From Gallispira sp964526435 (GTDB lineage: Bacteria; Bacillota; Clostridia; Lachnospirales; CAG-274): a DNA stretch of 31,982 nucleotides. This document shows positions 25,559 through 31,888 of this stretch, piece by piece. The stretch spans positions 1 through 31,982 of the forward strand of contig CAZGIC010000011.1 in assembly GCA_964526435.1 (NCBI GenBank). The letters run 5' to 3'. The translations under genes and the position numbers were made by a program. Below the pieces are notes generated by a model. That model was not told the DNA's origin, searched no databases, and was given only the letters and a program-made list of their open reading frames with translations. Position 1 is the first letter of the stretch. Each line of letters starts with the position of its first letter.

Positions 25559-25576
25559 CAAATACTTATATTAAAT
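25559..25576. promoter_or_regulatory. candidate LysR box in the divergent lysR/operon region
   Basis: CAAATACTTATATTAAAT, identical to 19083-19100 upstream of malY. It lies next to the -35 of the operon promoter and 12 bases upstream of the lysR -35, so one bound regulator could affect both directions. Confidence 0.65.
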
Positions 25577-25588
25577 GTTTTGTTATGC

Positions 25589-25617
25589 TTGACAGTTATA
25601 TCAAAATATAATACAAT
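25589..25617 (+). promoter_or_regulatory. lysR promoter
   Basis: TTGACA (25589-25594), 17 bases and TACAAT (25612-25617), about 28 bases before the start codon. Confidence 0.7.
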
Positions 25618-25645
25618 AATGAAAAATGTAAAGGAGCTGTTCTAA

Positions 25646-26521
25646 ATGGAAATAAGAGTATTAAAATATTTTCTAGCAATAGCAAGAGAAGAAAGCATAT
25701 CAGCAGCAGCAGAAATTCTGCATCTTTCACAGCCAACACTTTCAAGACAGATAAAAGATCTGGAATATGAATTAGGAAAACAACTGCTCATAAGAGGTAA
25801 TAGAAAAGTTACTCTCACAGAAGACGGAATGATTTTAAGAAGACGTGCCGAAGAAATTGTAGATCTTATACAAAAGACAGAAAATGAAATAATGGCAACA
25901 GATGAAACAATAAGCGGAGATATTTATATAGGGACAGGAGAAACAGACGCAATCCGTGTTATTTCAAGGGCAGCAGTAAATCTGACAAAGGACTACCCTC
26001 AGATACATTTCCATATAACAAGCGGCGATACTATAGATATTACAGAAAATCTGGATAAAGGTCTTTTTGATTTTTGTATTCTTTTCGGACACATAGATAC
26101 ATCAAAATACAATTATTTAAATTTACCTATGAAAGACAGATGGGGAGTTATAATGAGAAAGGACTCACCCCTTGCAGAAAAGCCATATATAACACCGGAG
26201 GATTTATACGACAAACCTCTTATTCTTTCCCGTCATTCCCTGGAAGAGGGGGCACTCAATACATGGTTTAAAATTGATCCTTCAAAATTAAATATTGTAG
26301 CCGAATATAATCTTGTATTCAATGCTTCTCTTATGGTAGACGAAGGTATGGGATATGCTATAAGTTTTGATAAGCTTATAAATGTGACAGGTGACAGCAG
26401 TCTTTGTTTCAGACCACTTAAACCTGATCTTGAAATAGGTATGAGCATAATATGGAAAAAATATCAGATATTCTCAAAACCTGTAGAAAAATTTCTTGAA
26501 GAATTAAATAAGATATTATAA
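25646..26521 (+). CDS. LysR-family transcriptional regulator
   Basis: A 291-residue LysR regulator. The winged helix-turn-helix is residues 1-60 (MEIRVLKYFLAIAREESISA, then AAEILHLSQPTLSRQIKDLE), with the dimer linker helix at about 60-88. The effector domain is residues 91-291 (GDIYIGTGETDAIRV... TSGDTIDITENL). AAGGAG precedes the ATG. It is divergent from the eight-gene operon, the classic LysR arrangement, and the intergenic region holds the repeated box. The effector is unknown. Confidence 0.93.
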   Translation: MEIRVLKYFLAIAREESISAAAEILHLSQPTLSRQIKDLEYELGKQLLIRGNRKVTLTEDGMILRRRAEEIVDLIQKTENEIMATDETISGDIYIGTGETDAIRVISRAAVNLTKDYPQIHFHITSGDTIDITENLDKGLFDFCILFGHIDTSKYNYLNLPMKDRWGVIMRKDSPLAEKPYITPEDLYDKPLILSRHSLEEGALNTWFKIDPSKLNIVAEYNLVFNASLMVDEGMGYAISFDKLINVTGDSSLCFRPLKPDLEIGMSIIWKKYQIFSKPVEKFLEELNKIL

Positions 26522-26565
26522 GTTTTTTTCTATGCCTGCAAAATATCATTCCCTTACTGCCTTTT

Positions 26566-26619
26566 AAAGTAATGCTGTCAGCTTTGCTAAATTTCTGTTA
26601 ATCTGACAGCAAATACTTT
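26566..26619. terminator. bidirectional hairpin between lysR and the macrodomain gene
   Basis: GCTGTCAG (26574-26581) pairs with CTGACAGC (26603-26610), and after a short mismatch AAAGTA pairs with TACTTT. T-runs are modest on both strands. Confidence 0.65.
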
Positions 26620-26628
26620 ATTCTAAAA

Positions 26629-27471
26629 TCAGTAATTCAGAATAATATCCTGATAACACATTTTATCAATATCTTTAAAAACATTGAATATTATTCTTTC
26701 AAAACTGTTGTTATGTTCTTTAAGGAATTCAGTCACTTCCTCAACTGCAATTTTTGCAGCCTTGTCATTTGGGAAATGAAATTCACCTGTAGAAATACAG
26801 CAAAAAGCAACACTTTTAATATTATTTTCAATACAGCATTTTAACACACTTCTGTAGCAGTTTCTTAAATCCTGTTTTAATCCCTCATTCAGCCCGAATG
26901 TTACAATTGGTCCGACAGTGTGTATTACATATTCACAAGGCAGATTATAAGCAGAAGTAAGCATAGCCTGACCGGCAGGCTCCTCATATTCCCTACCGTA
27001 TAAAATTCTTTTTCTGTCCATTTGTCTGCTGCACTCTTCTCTCAGCTCAATTCCTGCGGCACTGTGAATAGCATTGTCAATACAGCCGTGACAAGGAATG
27101 AAGCACCCAAGCATACGGGAATTTGCCGCATTTACAATTGCATCTGCCTCAAGGCGTGTAATATCCCCCTGCCATATAGAAATTTTATCTCCAAAAGGAT
27201 AATTGCTTCCGTATTCTTCCCTTATTGTCTTAATGTCTGATAATTTAACAATTCCCTTTTCTCTTGCTTCTTCCCTTAAAAACTCATTTTGTACTTTTAT
27301 AATATCTTCATCCATTTTCTCTGGCATACGAATATTCATAAGTGAACGGAGAATTTTACGTTTTTCATCATAACTGTTTCCCGTATCTAAATCCCTGTAC
27401 TTAACAGAATCTTCTTTAAATTTTTCAACAAGGAAGTCAAGCCTTTCTTTCTGACTGTTAAACTCTTTCAT
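26629..27471 (-). CDS. zinc-dependent protein-ADP-ribose hydrolase (macrodomain)
   Basis: A 280-residue macrodomain protein of the bacterial zinc-containing class that removes ADP-ribose from proteins. Residues 1-90 are helical. The macrodomain starts near IWQGDITRLEADAIVNAANS (ADP-ribose site N114-N117). GCFIPCHGCIDNAIHSAAG, at 122-140, holds the C123, C127, H128, C130 and H136 cluster typical of the zinc class. Later VIHTVGPIV and FCCISTGEFHFP complete the site. AAAGGGTGAT precedes the ATG. The usual partners, a class M sirtuin, GcvH-L and LplA2, are absent here. It lies 73 bases past the fusion gene at 27545, with no clear terminator between, so it may share that Rrf2-linked promoter. Confidence 0.9.
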   Translation of the reverse strand: MKEFNSQKERLDFLVEKFKEDSVKYRDLDTGNSYDEKRKILRSLMNIRMPEKMDEDIIKVQNEFLREEAREKGIVKLSDIKTIREEYGSNYPFGDKISIWQGDITRLEADAIVNAANSRMLGCFIPCHGCIDNAIHSAAGIELREECSRQMDRKRILYGREYEEPAGQAMLTSAYNLPCEYVIHTVGPIVTFGLNEGLKQDLRNCYRSVLKCCIENNIKSVAFCCISTGEFHFPNDKAAKIAVEEVTEFLKEHNNSFERIIFNVFKDIDKMCYQDIILNY

Positions 27472-27544
27472 TTAAATCACCCTTTACTGTATGCTTATTT
27501 GTTATTTTTATAGCTTTGTTTAATCATGCTAAACTTCTTCGGTC

Positions 27545-28201
27545 TTACCTTTTTTCAACTGCTCCGAAAGGACATACAGACATACAATTGCCGCAATGCA
27601 GGCAATGTTCCTGTTGTATTACAAAAGGCTTATTACTCATATCAATACATTTCTGAGGACATTTTGAATAGCATATTCTGCATCCCCTGCATTTTTCAGT
27701 TATAATATAACCATATTCCTTCAAAGTTTTTTTACCGTCAATGCCATTACCCAAAATAAAAGATTCCCTCGTAATAGGCTTTGTAGACAAGTCAAAAAAC
27801 TCTCCTTCCCCATCTGATATGCGAAATACTGTAAGTGCAGTTCTGGAATTTTCATCAGGATATATTTCAGCCATATAAGGATTTTTTTCAAAAACTTCAT
27901 CAAGCTTTTCAGATCCGATTTCTTCTACATGTCCCCTGACAGAAATTGCTTTTTTCTCCATTGAAGCATGAGCAACATCACAGTCTTCGCCCCCTGCCAT
28001 ACCACTTATTGCCACAAATTTCTGCTTAATAAGTTCATCATAAAAAGCCTTTCCCTTAGCCGTTATAAAATACAAACTGTCATCGTCTGCAAGCATAATA
28101 TCAATTACACGGGTATGAGGACGACCCTTTTCATCTACTGTTGCAAAAACAGTTGAATGAATTTCATTTCTCAATATCTGTAAATATTCTTTTGTATCCA
28201 T
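27545..28201 (-). CDS. flavin-barrel (PNPOx-like) and 2[4Fe-4S] ferredoxin fusion protein
   Basis: A 218-residue fusion. Residues 1-140 form a pyridoxamine 5'-phosphate oxidase-like split barrel that should bind FMN (FATVDEKGRPHTRVIDI near 19, YFITAKGKAFYDEL near 44). Residues 155-218 form a ferredoxin with two cluster motifs, CRGCRICYSKCPQKC and CLHCGNCMSVCPFG. The ferredoxin could feed electrons to the flavin. The natural substrate is unknown; related proteins act on quinones, nitro compounds or F420. The ATG at 28201 is preferred because GAGGT lies eight bases before it, not the nine-codon-longer start. The promoter carries a degenerate copy of the Rrf2-site repeat. Confidence 0.88.
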   Translation of the reverse strand: MDTKEYLQILRNEIHSTVFATVDEKGRPHTRVIDIMLADDDSLYFITAKGKAFYDELIKQKFVAISGMAGGEDCDVAHASMEKKAISVRGHVEEIGSEKLDEVFEKNPYMAEIYPDENSRTALTVFRISDGEGEFFDLSTKPITRESFILGNGIDGKKTLKEYGYIITEKCRGCRICYSKCPQKCIDMSNKPFVIQQEHCLHCGNCMSVCPFGAVEKR

Positions 28202-28244
28202 ATTCAATACCTCACATACTGCACACATTTAAATATCTAAATTT

Positions 28245-28273
28245 AATATATCACTGTTTTGTCATAATATCAA
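28245..28273 (-). promoter_or_regulatory. promoter of the flavin-ferredoxin fusion gene
   Basis: TTGATA (28268-28273), 17 bases and TATATT (28245-28250). The -35 is inside the repeat described at 28261-28283. Confidence 0.65.
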
Positions 28274-28283
28274 TAGTTACACT
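28261..28283. promoter_or_regulatory. degenerate Rrf2-type operator
   Basis: It aligns base for base with the sites at 28839 and 29414 (TAAT-TCAATAGTTACA shared with the former) but with changed outer bases. It is the weakest of the four sites. Confidence 0.5.
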
Positions 28284-28304
28284 TCACTGCTTTTTATTTT
28301 TAAA

Positions 28305-28328
28305 AGCCCCAAAATAAATTCAGGGCCT
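28305..28328 (-). terminator. possible terminator of the 28364 gene
   Basis: AGCCCC (28305-28310) and GGGCCT (28323-28328) pair with one mismatch. TTTTAAAAAT follows on the minus strand. Weak, but it is the only candidate between the two flavin-barrel genes. Confidence 0.4.
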
Positions 28329-28363
28329 GTAATTAAAAAACAATTATTTATTTTTGCCATCAA

Positions 28364-28759
28364 TTAAAACTCGTACGGTGGATTTCCTGAAAAGTCAGCA
28401 ATAACACCATGAGGATTTTCAATATAGAAAACTTCAAAAATAGGGTTATCAGCTGTCTGATACTGGCTTTTAACAATAGGATTACCCATAGCACCTTCTT
28501 TAACATCCATGTTGTTTTCAAATACTGCCTTTCCATGTAAACGTAACCATGCGTATGTAGGATCAGATACACTTACTTCAATTTCAGGATTTTCCATCAT
28601 ATCCTTATAAACATCCTTTTGGTTGTTAGTACAGAACCAAAGCTTTCCTTCCTGTTCAAAAAGAAACATAAACGGACGAACCTTTGCCTTTCCGTCACGT
28701 CCTACTGTTGCAAGATACTGTACCGGATTTGCCTTTAAAAATTCTACTACTTTATTCAT
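28364..28759 (-). CDS. PNPOx-like flavin-barrel protein
   Basis: A 131-residue single-domain split-barrel flavoprotein. YLATVGRDGKAKVRPFMFLF (residues 15-34) and LWFCTNNQKDVYKDMMENPEIEVSV (about 39-63) are the FMN-binding strands. It resembles the nitroreductase-like or NimA-like members that act on quinones, nitro groups or cofactors, with no set substrate. The ATG at 28759 follows AAGGAGG by nine bases; an upstream extension of 25 codons would lie in the promoter region and is rejected. It sits between the fusion gene and rrf2, each with its own promoter. Confidence 0.87.
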   Translation of the reverse strand: MNKVVEFLKANPVQYLATVGRDGKAKVRPFMFLFEQEGKLWFCTNNQKDVYKDMMENPEIEVSVSDPTYAWLRLHGKAVFENNMDVKEGAMGNPIVKSQYQTADNPIFEVFYIENPHGVIADFSGNPPYEF

Positions 28760-28796
28760 AACATTATTCCTCCTTAAATTAAAAATCCGCTTTATC

Positions 28797-28819
28797 GTTG
28801 TAACCTTTTCCGTTACAAC
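28797..28819. promoter_or_regulatory. perfect Rrf2-type operator, downstream of the -10
   Basis: GTTGTAAC (28797-28804), seven bases and GTTACAAC (28812-28819), perfect eight-base arms. It lies between the -10 and the ribosome site of the 28364 gene, a roadblock position. Confidence 0.7.
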
Positions 28820-28822
28820 AAC

Positions 28823-28851
28823 AATATACCACACTTTCGTTGTAATGTCAA
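28823..28851 (-). promoter_or_regulatory. promoter of the 28364 flavin-barrel gene
   Basis: Consensus TTGACA (28846-28851), 17 bases and TATATT (28823-28828). Its -35 box is inside the inverted repeat at 28839-28861. Confidence 0.8.
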
Positions 28852-28861
28852 TAGTTACAAC
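28839..28861. promoter_or_regulatory. Rrf2-type operator over the -35
   Basis: GTTGTAA and TTACAAC arms in the same 23-base frame as the perfect site 28797-28819, with TGTCAA (the -35) in the centre. Confidence 0.75.
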
Positions 28862-28879
28862 TATTTTTTTTATAAAAAA

Positions 28880-28911
28880 ATCCCGGACTCCTTAACACTA
28901 AAATCCGGGAT
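28880..28911 (-). terminator. rrf2 terminator
   Basis: ATCCCGGA (28880-28887) pairs perfectly with TCCGGGAT (28904-28911). Seven T follow on the minus strand. It starts seven bases past the rrf2 stop. Confidence 0.9.
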
Positions 28912-28917
28912 ATTAAA

Positions 28918-29361
28918 TCAAATATTTTCATCTTTTAAATACTTATTTGCTTCATCACTTATATCTTTCAGTGTAATGGATGCAAGCTCTTTTTCCATAG
29001 CCTCCTGCACCCTTTTAAGCTTATCGTCAAGAATATTGTGTATATTTTTGCCTACAGGACATTTGGTATTAGGATTTTCATGAAAATGAAACAGCTCCCC
29101 GTCTTCAATACATTCCACAGCTTTATATATGTCAAGGAAAGTAATTTCAGAAAGAGGTTTTGCTATAGATGCACCTCCGCTTCCTCTTGCCACATTTACC
29201 AGACCTGCCGCCTTGAGTTGTGACAATATTTTTCTTATAATAACAGGATTTACATTTGTACTTCCTGCCAGAAAATCACTTGTAATTTTATAATCATTTT
29301 TAAAATACTCAATACAGGTAAATATGTGTACAGCAATAGTAAATCTGCTTGAGATCTGCAT
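28918..29361 (-). CDS. Rrf2-family transcriptional regulator
   Basis: A 147-residue winged-helix regulator. Residues 1-65 form the DNA-binding domain (MQISSRFTIAVHIFTCIEYF, then LAGSTNVNPVIIRKILSQLKAAGLVNVARG). The wing GSGGASIAKPL and the helix ITFLDIYKAVE follow. Of its cysteines, C16, C84 and C101, only C101 (TKCPVGKNI) sits in the usual sensor loop. The three-cysteine Fe-S set of IscR and NsrR is absent, so it resembles redox- or electrophile-sensing YwnA-like members. AAAGGTGG precedes the ATG. Its promoter carries the same operator as the two flavin-barrel genes, implying autoregulation. Confidence 0.92.
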   Translation of the reverse strand: MQISSRFTIAVHIFTCIEYFKNDYKITSDFLAGSTNVNPVIIRKILSQLKAAGLVNVARGSGGASIAKPLSEITFLDIYKAVECIEDGELFHFHENPNTKCPVGKNIHNILDDKLKRVQEAMEKELASITLKDISDEANKYLKDENI

Positions 29362-29397
29362 AAATGTTCCACCTTTCTTTTGTAGCTCTTAAATTTT

Positions 29398-29426
29398 ATG
29401 ATAACTCTTTTTCGTTGTAATGTCAA
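29398..29426 (-). promoter_or_regulatory. rrf2 promoter
   Basis: TTGACA (29421-29426), 17 bases and TATCAT (29398-29403). The -35 lies at the middle of the operator 29414-29436. Confidence 0.75.
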
Positions 29427-29436
29427 CTGTTACAAG
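29414..29436. promoter_or_regulatory. Rrf2-type operator at the rrf2 promoter
   Basis: GTTGTAA and TTACAAG arms with GTCAACT between, near-identical to 28839-28861. Confidence 0.7.
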
Positions 29437-29695
29437 CAACTATGGCTATCATATCATCACTTCTGACTTCATTAAAAACGTTACCACTTCATTATCGAAT
29501 AATTTTTACAATTCAACAATCTGTAAAAAACGCCCCATATTTCACATATGGGACGAATTTTTATTGTTTTAATATAATCACTATCCGAAAATGTCTGCCG
29601 ATATATCTTCCTCTGACACTCAAAACACCAAAGAATTATTTTTAATGCCATTCTGAGCAGACTAAACACATACCCTTTAAAAAATCTTTTTTATT
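29437..29695. other. intergenic region without a gene
   Basis: Apart from the operator's end and the hairpin at 29531-29555 I see no coding signal. Short open frames on both strands overlap the hairpin and lack ribosome sites. Confidence 0.6.
29531..29555 (-). terminator. terminator of ybaB-recR-thyX
   Basis: CCCATAT (29534-29540) pairs with ATATGGG (29546-29552), extended by CG/CG after one mismatch. TTTTTT follows on the minus strand. It lies about 140 bases past thyX and could work both ways. Confidence 0.7.
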
Positions 29696-30325
29696 TTATA
29701 AATCACCAAATATAACAGGCAGTTTAACCTTAAGCTCATCTAAAAGAGCACATGAAATCTGTCTTATCTGGGGATGAGCAGCCTTTGCCGTTCTCAATTT
29801 AAAGAAATGTCTCCATGACCTTAAATTCATAGTAACAACAATTTCTGTTTTTAAACTGTTAGGCAGTATACTTCTTGCCTCTTCAGGCTTAGCTCCCATT
29901 GAAATAAGTTCATTATACTCATTTTCAATATTCTGCATTGACTTCTTCCAAAGCTCCATTTTAGCCTTGCCTTCCTCTGTATTTTCATCCCAGAAGCAAG
30001 GTCTTATAAATGTAAGCTCATTACCAAACTTGTCATTTGTATAATTACAGTAACGTGTACTTTCCTGAGAATAGCTGGCCATTCTGTGTCTGACTAACTC
30101 ATGAGTTACTCCTCTGTCACATATAAATCTCACTGTTATTTTTTCGTGTTCAATAACAGACTCATGACCTCTTTTTATAATATTAGCAATAAATTTTTCA
30201 GCACTGCCCTCGCCTATATTCTGCTCACTTTTATAGCATGTCCTTCCTGCTCTTTCAATAACCTGCATCATTTTCTGAGGTTCAATTTCGTCCTCAATTA
30301 CATAGCTTGGCTCAATAATCCTCAT
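29696..30325 (-). CDS. thyX: FAD-dependent thymidylate synthase
   Basis: A 209-residue ThyX that makes dTMP from dUMP using methylene-tetrahydrofolate and FAD, with no ThyA-type Cys-Pro motif. The hallmark RHRMASYSQESTR is at residues 79-91. The early ERAGRTCYKSE and RGHESVIEHEKITV supply other FAD and dUMP contacts. The C-terminal MNLRSWRHFFKLR is also typical. GGAG precedes the ATG, 11 bases past recR. The dUMP source, a dCMP deaminase, is at 9488-9952. Confidence 0.95.
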   Translation of the reverse strand: MRIIEPSYVIEDEIEPQKMMQVIERAGRTCYKSEQNIGEGSAEKFIANIIKRGHESVIEHEKITVRFICDRGVTHELVRHRMASYSQESTRYCNYTNDKFGNELTFIRPCFWDENTEEGKAKMELWKKSMQNIENEYNELISMGAKPEEARSILPNSLKTEIVVTMNLRSWRHFFKLRTAKAAHPQIRQISCALLDELKVKLPVIFGDL

Positions 30326-30336
30326 ATTTTTCTCCT

Positions 30337-30933
30337 TTACATTTCACTTCTGCCTTCAAGAGCTCTCGACAGTGTAACCTCATCGACATATTCAAGATCA
30401 CTACCCACAGGCACGCCGTTTGCAATCCTTGTAACCTTAAGACCTAAAGGTTTTAATATCTTGCTTAAATATACTGCTGTAACATCTCCTTCGACAGTAG
30501 GATTTGTAGCTATTATAACTTCTTTCACGCTGTCATCAAGACGATTAATAAGTTCCCTTATTTTTAAATCTTCGGGACCAATGCCTTTTGTCACAGCAAT
30601 AGCACCGTGAAGTATGTGATAAAGTCCGTCATAACCCTTAGTCTTTTCATAGGCAGCCATATCCCTGGGATTTTCAACAACCATAATAATATCACGCCTG
30701 CGTTTATCACTTGAACATATAGCACAAGGATCACTGTCAGTTAAATTACAGCATACAGAACAATATTTAACCTCAGTCTTTGCCGAAACTATGCTGTCAG
30801 CAAGAGCTTTTGCTTCATCTTTTGGCATATTTATAATATAAAAAGCCAATCTTTGTGCTGACTTTCCCCCTATGCCGGGAAGTCTTGAAAGCTGTTCTAT
30901 AAGCCTGGATACAGACTCACCGTAATAATTCAT
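30337..30933 (-). CDS. recR: recombination protein RecR
   Basis: A 198-residue recombinational repair protein that clamps DNA and loads RecA with RecO. The helix-hairpin-helix LPGIGGKSAQRLAF is at residues 18-31. The zinc finger has C58, C61, C70 and C73. The Toprim domain (IMVVENPRDMAAYEKT... GLYHILHGAIAVTKGIGPEDL) spans about 80-175, and the C-terminal helix is ARALEGR-like (TLSRALEGRSEM). GGGGAGAG precedes the ATG. The order ybaB-recR is the conserved one in Firmicutes. Confidence 0.96.
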   Translation of the reverse strand: MNYYGESVSRLIEQLSRLPGIGGKSAQRLAFYIINMPKDEAKALADSIVSAKTEVKYCSVCCNLTDSDPCAICSSDKRRRDIIMVVENPRDMAAYEKTKGYDGLYHILHGAIAVTKGIGPEDLKIRELINRLDDSVKEVIIATNPTVEGDVTAVYLSKILKPLGLKVTRIANGVPVGSDLEYVDEVTLSRALEGRSEM

Positions 30934-30951
30934 TAAAATCTCTCCCCGGTC

Positions 30952-31299
30952 TTAGAAAAGACCATTTCCAAGTCCGCCTGTAATACCGCCCATAGCAGCA
31001 TTTGCAGCCTCATCAGCCTGACGTATTGCTTCATTAACAGCAGTCATTACAAGATCCTGGAGCATTTCAACATCATCAGGGTCAACTACATCAGGATCTA
31101 TTTCAATAGCCTTAATAACCTTTTTACCTGTAATAGTGATCTTTACAGCACCTCCGCCGCTTGTCACCTCAAATTCCTTTTCTTCAAGCTCCTGCTGAGC
31201 CTGTTCCATCTGCTTCTGCATTCTCTGAGCCTGCTTCATAAGATTGTTCATATTCATACCGCCGAAGCCGCCCATACCGCCAAATCCGCCTTTTGCCAT
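30952..31299 (-). CDS. YbaB/EbfC nucleoid-associated protein
   Basis: A 115-residue DNA-binding protein of the YbaB/EbfC family. The N-terminus is glycine- and methionine-rich (KGGFGGMGGFGGMNMNNLM). The coiled helix KQAQRMQKQMEQAQQELEEK follows, then the strands GGGAVKITITGKKVIKAIEID. AAGGAGG precedes the ATG. It is the first gene of the ybaB-recR-thyX operon. Its usual upstream neighbour, dnaX, is not within 680 bases; the promoter is local. Confidence 0.93.
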   Translation of the reverse strand: MAKGGFGGMGGFGGMNMNNLMKQAQRMQKQMEQAQQELEEKEFEVTSGGGAVKITITGKKVIKAIEIDPDVVDPDDVEMLQDLVMTAVNEAIRQADEAANAAMGGITGGLGNGLF

Positions 31300-31340
31300 A
31301 TTTATGTCCTCCTTAATTTTACCATTTCATTCAATAGTAA

Positions 31341-31369
31341 ATTATATTATAAAACAGCAAAAATATCAA
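31341..31369 (-). promoter_or_regulatory. ybaB-recR-thyX promoter
   Basis: TTGATA (31364-31369), 17 bases and TATAAT (31341-31346), about 40 bases before the start codon. Confidence 0.7.
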
Positions 31370-31453
31370 CATAAAATTTCGGGAATATAATTACATCCCT
31401 GCTTCCTTAAATTTCCATTTAACCAACACCCTGCCATACAATACTATCGTAGG

Positions 31454-31537
31454 GGCGATTCAGCACTTTCGCTTTCAGCGAAAGCCACACCTTCGGTGTG
31501 TCCGATAAATCTTTCGGTGCAATTTATTAATCGCCCG
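31454..31537. repeat. 84-base cloverleaf-shaped repeat
   Basis: Outer arms GGGCGATT (31454-31461) and AATCGCCC (31530-31537) are perfect complements. They enclose three hairpins: CTTTCGC/GCGAAAG (31467-31485), CACACC/GGTGTG (31487-31501) and ATAAAT/ATTTAT (31506-31528). CTTTCGGTG in the third loop echoes the second hairpin. It looks like a small non-coding mobile element or structured repeat. It is not a tRNA: no T-loop or anticodon arm is seen. Confidence 0.6.
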
Positions 31538-31550
31538 TTTTTCCGTAAAT

Positions 31551-31732
31551 TCCAATTTGTAAATGAATGTGAAGTCAGGAATCAACTCCTCACTCCTCCC
31601 TCCTAACTCCTCACTCTGTCAAGTTCCAATTTGTAAATGAATGAGGAATTAAGAATTAACTCCTCACTCCTAACTCCTCACTCCTCACTTCCATAGCTCC
31701 TCACTCTGTCACCTCCTCACTCTATAAATTCC
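31551..31732. repeat. direct repeat with heptamer CTCCTNA units
   Basis: TTCCAATTTGTAAATGAATG occurs at about 31551 and again at 31624. Each copy is followed by AACTCCTCACTCCT and further seven-base units of the form CTCCTCA or CTCCTAA (about 31586-31620 and 31660-31732). A partial CTCTGTCA unit ends each copy. Short tandem heptamers like these are typical of non-coding intergenic repeats. They are not a CRISPR, because there are no regular spacers. Confidence 0.6.
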
Positions 31733-31744
31733 CATTTTCCCCAT

Positions 31745-31787
31745 AAAAAAGACAATCTTTGAATATTCAGAGATTGTCTTTTTTTTT
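31745..31787. terminator. strong bidirectional terminator
   Basis: GACAATCT pairs with AGATTGTC and the inner TGAATATTCA is itself palindromic, giving about 13 pairs. A-runs and T-runs flank it on both strands. It probably ends a gene lying beyond the right edge of the window. Confidence 0.75.
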
Positions 31788-31858
31788 GAAAAATTAAATT
31801 ATATTAAATACTTAAAAAACACAAATGTACTATTATTATTTTAGCAATATGAACAAAA

Positions 31859-31888
31859 AACATTAAAAAGGTATACCTTTTTAATGTT
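31859..31888. terminator. 30-base perfect palindrome near the right edge
   Basis: AACATTAAAAAGG and CCTTTTTAATGTT with a TATA loop. It could be a terminator or, in double-stranded form, an operator. The rest of the edge, up to 31982, shows no gene. Confidence 0.55.

Noticed and set aside
28918..29361. Iron-sulfur IscR/NsrR-type regulator
   Set aside because: The three-cysteine ligand set is missing; only C101 lies in the sensor loop.
30101..30610. A 169-codon plus-strand open frame
   Set aside because: It is antisense to thyX and recR, both certain genes, and shows no recognisable motif.
31454..31537. tRNA gene
   Set aside because: The four-arm shape is there, but no T-loop, D-loop or anticodon-arm consensus is present.
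31586..31732. CRISPR array
   Set aside because: The repeats are seven bases long, tandem and without unique spacers, and no cas gene is near.
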